DNA of 40,806 bases from Pediococcus argentinicus (GTDB taxonomy: Bacteria; Bacillota; Bacilli; Lactobacillales; Lactobacillaceae), in the NCBI RefSeq assembly GCF_001437605.1, contig NZ_JQCQ01000008.1, forward strand, positions 16,413-57,218, given 5' to 3'. Position numbers and translations under genes: made by a program. Under the pieces are notes generated by a model. The model did not search any database and had not been told where the DNA came from. It worked only from the letters and a program-made list of their open reading frames with translations. How positions within the stretch are numbered: the stretch's first letter is position 1; each line of letters starts with the position of its first letter. Of the stretch, positions 35,817-40,806 are shown piece by piece.

Positions 35817-35853
35817 TAAAAACGTTCTAGCATAAAATGCTAGAACGTTTTTT
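35817..35853. terminator. Terminator after tRNA-Ser, possibly bidirectional
   Basis: AAAACGTTCTAGCAT and ATGCTAGAACGTTTT are perfect arms around AAA, with T residues on the plus side and A residues on the left, so it can also end the minus-strand gene at 35873. Confidence 0.92.
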
Positions 35854-35872
35854 GTCTAATCTCAATATTCAA

Positions 35873-36415
35873 CTATCTGTGATGATAACTTCTATGGTGA
35901 ATACTTTTTCTAATAACAGTATGGTGTTTTGTGGCTCTGTGAGTAATGAGGCTTGTATGTTTAACAATTCGATTAGATCGAGTAACTTTATGTGATTTTG
36001 TTACTCTTTTATGTTGTACAGGACGAGTGGTTTGATATTTGACAGTGTTCAAAACTGTTTTTTTACTCTTGTGAGGTCTGGTTGTTCTGTGTGTCACAAC
36101 TTTTTTGTGATAAGTTCTTCTGATAGATTTTTTGATAACCTTATGCGGTCTAGCTCGATGGACAGTTTGTTTTCTTACAGTTCCTGCTAATGTTAAACCT
36201 TCGCTTTGGGCCTCAGATAGTGTCACATGAAATAGCTTTTTTGCATGATTTAATCCGCGATCATGTGGATTGTAGAAGTAGTGAGAACCAGTCTCAGTTG
36301 TATAAACATAAGTTTCGGCATGTGCTGTAGATTCAAAATTACCTGTACTTGAGATACCTAATATTAAAAGAACGAATAAAAGTATTTTAGTTGTTAACTT
36401 TGATATTTTTTTCAT
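35873..36415 (-). CDS. Secreted, extremely basic His/Arg/Lys-rich protein
   Basis: A 180-residue protein with a signal peptide: MKK, a hydrophobic core at 11-22, and a probable cleavage after AHA at 31-33. Residues 35-80 form a small module (YVYTTETGSHYFYNP, HAKKLFHVTLSEAQSEGLTLAG) resembling the C-terminal module of the nuclease encoded just upstream. Residues 81-180 hold 46 Lys, Arg or His and not a single Asp or Glu, with Thr and Val in between. This tail should bind DNA, teichoic acid or another polyanion. There is no Cys and no LPXTG anchor. CGGAG lies 6 bases before ATG. It follows the nuclease gene by 47 bases on the same strand. The function is unknown. Confidence 0.82.
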   Translation of the reverse strand: MKKISKLTTKILLFVLLILGISSTGNFESTAHAETYVYTTETGSHYFYNPHDRGLNHAKKLFHVTLSEAQSEGLTLAGTVRKQTVHRARPHKVIKKSIRRTYHKKVVTHRTTRPHKSKKTVLNTVKYQTTRPVQHKRVTKSHKVTRSNRIVKHTSLITHRATKHHTVIRKSIHHRSYHHR

Positions 36416-36462
36416 GAGTTACTCCGATTTCAATTTTTGGCATAAATTTTTCTGGATTTTTA

Positions 36463-37599
36463 CTATGGCTGAGCATATTCATTTCCCCGAGCGGCAGGTT
36501 GGTCTCCTTCAGCTTGGGCAGTCGATTTGCTTATATAGGCAAAATTATCAGGATTTTTTACTCGGCTGTAATACATGTTGCTATCCGAAACAAATACTTT
36601 TCCTGGTGCTGCAACGCTCCAATCCGCACTCTTTGTATAATTTGTGGATTGTGTAACTGGTTTAGTAACAGGTTGAACTGTTTGTTTAGGATGACTCAAT
36701 ACTTTTACAACTGGTTTTGATTTAACTCTAGTATTTTTGACATATGGTTGAACATCACTATCGGCGTTGTTGTAGTTAATTTTGATTCCTTCAACCGAAT
36801 TAATAACAACAATTTCGGTATTGATTTCATTATCTGATGATTTTATATCAACAATTGATCCGCGAGGAACGGTTTCGTCACCTTTATAGATTGGGGTTGT
36901 TTCGTATTCAACAGTTTCTTTGGAATTGGGATGGCTTTCCCAGTACTTTTCGACTGTTTCTTCAGCTGCACGCATACCGCCTTTTTGGTTAGCACCAACA
37001 TTTTGTGGCCGAGTACCAGTAGTGAAGTTAAATTGAGATGTATATGATCCCTTACCTAACAAACTATCAGCAATCGAATGACTACGATTATATAAATAAC
37101 CGTGGTATGTACGATCAGTAAGTTCAAAATGAATACCGACAATTGGATTATTCATTGGCCAGCTAGGTGGATCTAATGGGGTGCCTTGTCGTCCACCTTT
37201 TGATGATTGATATTCCGAGTATGTTAGGACGGCCTTAGCCACGGCTGAGCGTCCTTGGCTATCAGATGAAAAATTGTAGTCACCGTATTTTAAGTCTCCG
37301 AAACCATTCGTTTTTGCTGCACCGTTTTCCCAGTAATAATTTTTGTTGGATCCAGATGATTTGGAATCTGTTAGTTTTACTAATTTATCAAGAATTTCTT
37401 TTCGACTATCGTTAGAAGATCCTTCTGATTTTTTTAATTGCGTTGAAGCTTTTGATTTATGTGTTTGTGATTTAAATACTTTTTCACTCTGATTGTGAGC
37501 ACTGGTGTTTGAACTGTCATGATTATCATTTGAATTAGCACACGCTCCGAGTAGAAGGGTACTTAAAATGGTAATGGATAAAATTTTAAACTTTTTCAC
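36463..37599 (-). CDS. Lipoprotein DNA/RNA non-specific endonuclease (EndA-like)
   Basis: A 378-residue protein. The start is GTG 37597-37599 with GAAAGGA 8 bases upstream, giving a lipoprotein signal with lipobox LGAC (Cys20). A Ser/Asn/Lys-rich linker runs to about 85. The nuclease domain (about 90-275) has GIHFELTDRTYHGYLYNRSHS with the catalytic-type His174, NFTTGTRPQN and the YETTPIYKGDETVPRGSIVDI segment, all typical of the EndA/NUC group. NRSH takes the place of the DRGH of pneumococcal EndA. A Val/Lys/Pro linker (285-330) leads to a short C-terminal module (333-378). It may degrade extracellular DNA or produce single strands for uptake by the ComEA/ComEC system encoded in the same window; that role is inference. 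Confidence 0.88.
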   Translation of the reverse strand: MKKFKILSITILSTLLLGACANSNDNHDSSNTSAHNQSEKVFKSQTHKSKASTQLKKSEGSSNDSRKEILDKLVKLTDSKSSGSNKNYYWENGAAKTNGFGDLKYGDYNFSSDSQGRSAVAKAVLTYSEYQSSKGGRQGTPLDPPSWPMNNPIVGIHFELTDRTYHGYLYNRSHSIADSLLGKGSYTSQFNFTTGTRPQNVGANQKGGMRAAEETVEKYWESHPNSKETVEYETTPIYKGDETVPRGSIVDIKSSDNEINTEIVVINSVEGIKINYNNADSDVQPYVKNTRVKSKPVVKVLSHPKQTVQPVTKPVTQSTNYTKSADWSVAAPGKVFVSDSNMYYSRVKNPDNFAYISKSTAQAEGDQPAARGNEYAQP

Positions 37600-37641
37600 G
37601 GGAAAAATCCTTTCGTCATTTATTGAAAATAATTGCTTGTT

Positions 37642-37660
37642 AATGCGAATTATACGCATT
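37642..37660. promoter_or_regulatory. Inverted repeat enclosing the likely -10 of the nuclease operon
   Basis: AATGCG at 37642-37647 and CGCATT at 37655-37660 are inverted arms. Between them, on the minus strand, lies TATAAT (37649-37654), a fitting -10 box about 50 bases before the nuclease GTG. No good -35 is seen at 16-18 bases. A protein bound to the repeat would block the promoter. Confidence 0.5.
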
Positions 37661-37710
37661 TTTTAAGCGGTTGATTTTGCAAAACTAATATTTATTATAC
37701 AGGAGTATTT

Positions 37711-37764
37711 GTGATATTAATGGCAGCTAATCAATTAAGTGCAGGAAAAATTAAATATTATTGA
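37711..37764 (+). CDS. Possible 17-codon leader peptide upstream of mvaS (doubtful)
   Basis: AGGAG is followed after 5 bases by GTG 37711 and a frame of 17 codons (MILMAANQLSAGKIKYY) ending in TGA. A loose promoter (TTGATT at 37671, 16 bases, TATTAT) precedes it. The mvaS promoter lies downstream, so this would be a separate, very short transcript. It may equally be chance or the remains of a gene. Confidence 0.2.
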   Translation: MILMAANQLSAGKIKYY

Positions 37765-37804
37765 AATTAATAAGTGTCTTACTGAGTGAATTAATGGCTC
37801 ATGA

Positions 37805-37810
37805 TATAAT
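37805..37810 (+). promoter_or_regulatory. Extended -10 box of mvaS
   Basis: TGA-TATAAT, an extended -10, lies 35 bases before the mvaS ATG at 37845. No good -35 is seen. It makes any start upstream of about 37817 unlikely. Confidence 0.5.
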
Positions 37811-37844
37811 TACAAACATTATTAATAGAATTCGGGGTTTTAAA

Positions 37845-38999
37845 ATGGACATCGGTATTGATAAACTAAACTTTTTCACCAGTGATATGTATGTAGATAT
37901 GGGAGAGCTTGCAGAAACTAGAAAAGAAGATCCCAATAAATATTTAATTGGAATTGGACAAAAAAAACAGGCAGTCATTCCAAATTCCCAAGATAGCGTG
38001 ACTTTGGCTGCTAATGCTGCAGGTAAAATTGTAGATGATTTTGAGAGAAAAAATATCGACTTGATTTTATTTGGCACTGAATCTGGAGTAGACTCATCTA
38101 AATCTGCTGCAGTATATTTACAAGGACTTTTAAAAATTAATCCTCAGGCAAGTGGGGTGGAACTGAAACAAGCATGTTTCGGACTGACAGCTGGAATTCA
38201 GTTAGCCATGGGACATATAATGATGAATCCTAACAGTCGTGTTTTATTAGTTGGATCAGACATTGCAAGATACGGTATTAACACTCCTGGAGAGCCAACT
38301 CAGGGTGGTGGTGCAGTTGCCATGATTATGAGTGCAAAACCAAGTATTTTGAAAATCAATCCTGGAAATGCACATCTAACTAAGGACATTATGGATTTCT
38401 GGCGACCTTTGTATCGTAAAGAAGCTTTAGTGGATGGTAAGTACTCCTCAAGGGAATTTATTGATTTTTTTGATCAGACATTTAATGAATATAAAGAACG
38501 CGAAAACTTAAGTACGTCAGATTTTGATGCACTAATTTTTCATCTCCCATATACAAAAATGGGTCTAAAGGCTTTAAGAATCGGACTTCAAGGGGAGTCA
38601 AAGGAAGTGCAACAGCGTTTGTTTGATCAATTTGATGCATCTAAACAATTAAATGCAGAGGTTGGTAATTTATATACAGGATCATTATATTTGAGTTTGA
38701 TTTCTCTATTAAAAAAAGGAAAATTAAAGGACAATGATTTAATCGGACTGTTTAGTTATGGATCTGGTGCTGAAGGGGAGTTCTTTACTGCCAATACAGT
38801 ACCTGGGTTTAAGTCGGTTTTGGAAAACTTGGACATTTCTTGGTTGGATAATAGAAGGCAAGTTACTGTATCTGAGTATGAAGATATATACAAGGCGAGT
38901 TTAGAATTTACAGATCGAAATTTTTTGACGGGATTTAAACAAGATAAGTCTGAATTTAAATTTATGGGGCAAACTAATCAACAGAGAATGTATAAATAA
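37845..38999 (+). CDS. mvaS: Hydroxymethylglutaryl-CoA synthase
   Basis: A 384-residue thiolase-fold enzyme that condenses acetyl-CoA and acetoacetyl-CoA to HMG-CoA, the first committed step of the mevalonate route to isoprenoids. Starting MDIGIDKLNFFT, it has Glu79 (GTESGVDSSKS), the nucleophile Cys111 (KQACFG) and His233 (IFHLPYTKMG), all the known catalytic residues. The frame opens upstream at 37761 but the -10 box at 37805 and family length support ATG 37845. It stands alone, with its own promoter and terminator; the other mevalonate genes are not in the window. Confidence 0.96.
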   Translation: MDIGIDKLNFFTSDMYVDMGELAETRKEDPNKYLIGIGQKKQAVIPNSQDSVTLAANAAGKIVDDFERKNIDLILFGTESGVDSSKSAAVYLQGLLKINPQASGVELKQACFGLTAGIQLAMGHIMMNPNSRVLLVGSDIARYGINTPGEPTQGGGAVAMIMSAKPSILKINPGNAHLTKDIMDFWRPLYRKEALVDGKYSSREFIDFFDQTFNEYKERENLSTSDFDALIFHLPYTKMGLKALRIGLQGESKEVQQRLFDQFDASKQLNAEVGNLYTGSLYLSLISLLKKGKLKDNDLIGLFSYGSGAEGEFFTANTVPGFKSVLENLDISWLDNRRQVTVSEYEDIYKASLEFTDRNFLTGFKQDKSEFKFMGQTNQQRMYK

Positions 39000-39032
39000 A
39001 AAGAAGCTGACGCACATTGTCAGCTTCTTTTT
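38998..39032. terminator. Bidirectional terminator after mvaS
   Basis: AAAAAGAAGCTGAC and GTCAGCTTCTTTTT are perfect arms around GCACATT. It also ends the convergent gene at 39031. Confidence 0.93.
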
Positions 39033-39657
39033 ATTTAAAATAGTTGTAGATTATTTCACCATCTTTAACGGATAGGAGTGATTTTGATGTTTGGTCCGGA
39101 TTCATTAGTTGAAGGGTATATCCACTATCAACCGACTTTTGAATTGACTTAGATGAATTAACAAAGCTTTCTTTTATTGAATCAAAGTTGGCTTTTGATG
39201 CATTTTCAGGATTTTTTACAATCTGTCTTAATGGTCCTGCAAAATCTTTGGTTGTAGGTACTACTGAATAGGTTTTATCACTTGAGTTAAATGAAACTTT
39301 TCCAATCGTAGCAAAACTTCTTGCCAATGACTTTAGAGCATTTTGCTCTTTTAAGTCAGTTTTAGCGGCCTTTTGCTGATCAGAGTCTTCACTAGTCAGT
39401 TGATCGATTGTCATATTCTTCGTTAATTCAGGCATCTTGGAAGACTTCTTAGCTTCTTCTTTTGCAATTTGATTTTGATGAACGGTATTTTGAACGCTGC
39501 GACCAGTGAATACTGTTGCAGATATGCAAAGAATTGCAATAATAACAGAAACAATCCAGCCACTTCCTAACCATCCGCTGTGGTTATGAATAGAATTATA
39601 TACTCCAAATAGGCTTAAAATGGTGGCAATTGCGGCACTAATAAATAAATATAGCAT
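39031..39657 (-). CDS. Unknown membrane protein with an extracellular or cytoplasmic C-terminal domain
   Basis: A 208-residue protein. Two hydrophobic helices (2-20 and 33-52) flank a short HNHSGWLGSG loop. A charged helical region (about 60-115) and a C-terminal domain (about 115-208; FATIGKVSFNSSDKTYSVVP, GYTLQLMNPD, LLSVKDGEIIYNYF) follow. The helix pattern puts both ends on the same side of the membrane; which side is not clear. GAGGA lies 7 bases before ATG. It is a single gene convergent with mvaS. No family is recognised with confidence. Confidence 0.75.
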   Translation of the reverse strand: MLYLFISAAIATILSLFGVYNSIHNHSGWLGSGWIVSVIIAILCISATVFTGRSVQNTVHQNQIAKEEAKKSSKMPELTKNMTIDQLTSEDSDQQKAAKTDLKEQNALKSLARSFATIGKVSFNSSDKTYSVVPTTKDFAGPLRQIVKNPENASKANFDSIKESFVNSSKSIQKSVDSGYTLQLMNPDQTSKSLLSVKDGEIIYNYFK

Positions 39658-39719
39658 TTCATAATCCTCGCTTTAATATTGTCTACTTTAAGGATATACC
39701 AAGTTGGTTTGTTTATAAA

Positions 39720-39745
39720 GAAAAAACAGCCATAATGGCTGTTCT
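39720..39745 (-). terminator. Terminator of lexA
   Basis: On the minus strand AACAGCCAT and ATGGCTGTT form a hairpin with a TT loop, followed by a T run. Confidence 0.88.
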
Positions 39746-39756
39746 TACAATATATA

Positions 39757-40392
39757 TTAGTAGATATCATTTCGGAATAGTCCAACAACTTTTCCTAAAA
39801 TAGTAACGTTGGGTAAAATTATAGGTGCCATCGTATCGTTCTCAGGTTGAAGTCTAATATGATCAGGTTCATGGAAGAATCTTTTACATGTTGCTTCATT
39901 TTCATCAGTCATAGCAATTACAATTTCACCATTTGTGGCCGTATTTTGACGTCGAACGATCACCTGATCTCCTGACAAAATGCCAGCATTAATCATACTC
40001 TCACCACGAATTGTTAACATAAAAAGATCGTTGCTCTCAGATTCAAATTCAGGCGGGATAGGGAAGTAATCAGTAGCTTCTTCAACTGCTAAGATTGGTT
40101 CACCAGCAGTTACCACACCCAAAAGTGGAATCTTATTTTTTTCTATGTTTGGTTCGATTCCGAGTTGTTCAAGACCTTCATTGGTAATTTCGATTGCGCG
40201 TGGCTTTGTTGGATCCTTTTTCAAAAATCCTTTTTTCTGTAGTCGATCAATATGACCATGTACTGTGGATGTTGATGACAGACCAACCGCCTCACAAATT
40301 TCTCGAACAGTAGGTGGATATCCTTGCTCAGTAACTCGTTCATGAATAAAGCTTAGGACCGCAAGTTGTTTATTGCCAACGCTTTTTACCAT
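39757..40392 (-). CDS. lexA: SOS repressor LexA
   Basis: A 211-residue repressor with an N-terminal winged helix ([24 protein letters not shown] at about 28-51) and a C-terminal self-cleaving peptidase domain. The cleavage site is Ala96-Gly97 (VVTAGEP). The catalytic residues are Ser132 (RGESM) and Lys170, 38 residues apart as in B. subtilis LexA. The start ATG at 40390-40392 has GAGGA 6 bases upstream; the frame opens further upstream but without support. An SOS box lies 64 bases before the start, so lexA is autoregulated. It is divergent from the DUF896 gene, as in B. subtilis. Confidence 0.97.
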   Translation of the reverse strand: MVKSVGNKQLAVLSFIHERVTEQGYPPTVREICEAVGLSSTSTVHGHIDRLQKKGFLKKDPTKPRAIEITNEGLEQLGIEPNIEKNKIPLLGVVTAGEPILAVEEATDYFPIPPEFESESNDLFMLTIRGESMINAGILSGDQVIVRRQNTATNGEIVIAMTDENEATCKRFFHEPDHIRLQPENDTMAPIILPNVTILGKVVGLFRNDIY

Positions 40393-40455
40393 GATTATTC
40401 CTCGTTTCTTCAGTTTATTGATTGAATTAAGAATATCATGATTCTGGGTATATAT

Positions 40456-40469
40456 CAAACAAACGTTCG
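40456..40469 (-). promoter_or_regulatory. SOS box (LexA operator)
   Basis: On the minus strand CGAAC-GTTT-GTTTG matches the Gram-positive LexA consensus CGAAC-N4-GTTYG at every fixed position. It lies between lexA and the divergent gene at 40530 and could control both. Confidence 0.85.
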
Positions 40470-40475
40470 TATTTG

Positions 40476-40503
40476 TTGTATTTTTGTAATTTCATAGTAA
40501 AAT
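40476..40503 (+). promoter_or_regulatory. Candidate promoter of the DUF896 gene
   Basis: TTGTAT, 16 bases, TAAAAT, starting 6 bases from the SOS box; LexA bound there would be likely to hinder polymerase. Confidence 0.5.
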
Positions 40504-40529
40504 AGTATTGTTAAAAGGAGTGATATTAG

Positions 40530-40778
40530 ATGGCAGATACTGAAATGCAAAAATTAATTGATCGAATTAATGAGCTAGCTCACAAGGCTAAGGATGAAGG
40601 TTTGACAGATATAGAAATACTAGAGCGAAAAGATTTAAGACAAAAATATTTAAAAAAGTTTAGAGCAAGCTTTAAGAGCCAAGTTGAAATGATGCAAATT
40701 TTTGATAAATCAGGTAAAGAAGTTACACCTGAAAAGGTGAAACAGGTTCAACGAGACAAAGGTCTAAGAGACGACTAA
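40530..40778 (+). CDS. DUF896 family protein (YnzC-like)
   Basis: An 82-residue helical protein with the DUF896 pattern: DRINELAHKAKDEGLT, then RQKYLKKFRASFKSQ and VTPEKVKQVQRDKGLRDD. In B. subtilis ynzC belongs to the SOS-induced yneA-yneB-ynzC operon opposite lexA. Here it is directly opposite lexA without yneA/yneB between. AAAGGAG is the ribosome binding site. LexA control through the SOS box at 40456-40469 is likely. The molecular function is unknown. The remaining 28 bases of the window hold no recognisable feature. Confidence 0.92.
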   Translation: MADTEMQKLIDRINELAHKAKDEGLTDIEILERKDLRQKYLKKFRASFKSQVEMMQIFDKSGKEVTPEKVKQVQRDKGLRDD

Positions 40779-40806
40779 TGGTCGCGTTTCTTTGTTGTGG
40801 GTAGAA

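Noticed and set aside
36414-36720. Plus-strand open frames opposite the end of the nuclease gene
   Set aside because: They are antisense to a well-supported domain and lack ribosome binding sites.
1-40806. Prophage, insertion sequence or toxin-antitoxin island
   Set aside because: No integrase, transposase, terminal inverted repeats or target duplications were seen; the tRNA-Ser gene has no integrase or repeated 3' end next to it.

Overview
The window looks like a core-chromosome segment of a low-GC Gram-positive bacterium, most likely a member of the Lactobacillaceae. The evidence is an AT-rich sequence, strong AGGAGG-type ribosome binding sites, frequent TTG and GTG starts, a paired RNase J1/J2 set, the RNA polymerase epsilon subunit, the mevalonate-pathway enzyme MvaS, and the gene order typA-ftsW-ylbG-rsmD-coaD-comE-holA-rpsT/rpsO-rnjB-tuf-tig-clpX-engB. 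A Companilactobacillus-type organism is only a guess from overall feel. No prophage, insertion sequence, CRISPR array or obvious genomic island is present.

Layout. 1-620: 3' part of a secreted NlpC/P60 cell-wall hydrolase. 752-2647 (minus): rpoY-rnjA. 2835-3302: an unknown single-pass membrane protein. 3332-3886 (minus): def. 3971-6949: UPF0223 protein, suhB, typA. 7064-9513: ftsW, ylbG, rsmD, coaD, packed 1-2 bases apart. 9567-14119: comEA, comEB, comEC, holA (DNA uptake plus DNA polymerase III delta). 14139-14874: divergent rpsT and rpsO with two well-formed promoters and a long leader hairpin before rpsO. 15009-17598: rnjB and a TPR-like gene. 17786-22789: tuf, tig, clpX, engB and a MazG-like gene, several as separate units with their own terminators. 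22808-22957 (minus): a 49-codon gene with its own promoter. 23145-25356: a polar amino acid ABC transporter. 25483-30586: uvrC, obgE, and an OatA-type O-acetyltransferase. 30637-30921 (minus): a small internally duplicated protein. 31044-35625: rnz, SDR, recJ, apt. 35708-35795: tRNA-Ser(CGA). 35873-37599 (minus): a secreted very basic protein and a lipoprotein DNA/RNA non-specific endonuclease. 37845-38999: mvaS. 39031-39657 (minus): an unknown membrane protein. 39757-40778: lexA and divergent ynzC/DUF896 around an SOS box.

How the genes fit together. Most of the window is information processing: mRNA decay (RNase J1/J2), tRNA maturation (RNase Z), translation (EF-Tu, S15, S20, deformylase, TypA), ribosome or cell-cycle GTPases (Obg, EngB), protein folding and turnover (trigger factor, ClpX), and DNA repair (UvrC, RecJ, LexA). 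There are two DNA-uptake-related groups: the comE operon, and the lipoprotein nuclease that is transcribed together with a secreted protein whose last 100 residues contain no acidic residue. That nuclease/basic-protein pair is the least ordinary protein-level feature here. At the RNA and DNA level the most interesting signals are the 47-nt near-symmetrical hairpin before rpsO, a perfect 9+9 bp inverted repeat at the transporter promoter, and repeats placed on the -10 boxes of tig and of the nuclease operon. I see nothing that clearly amounts to a wholly new multi-gene system.
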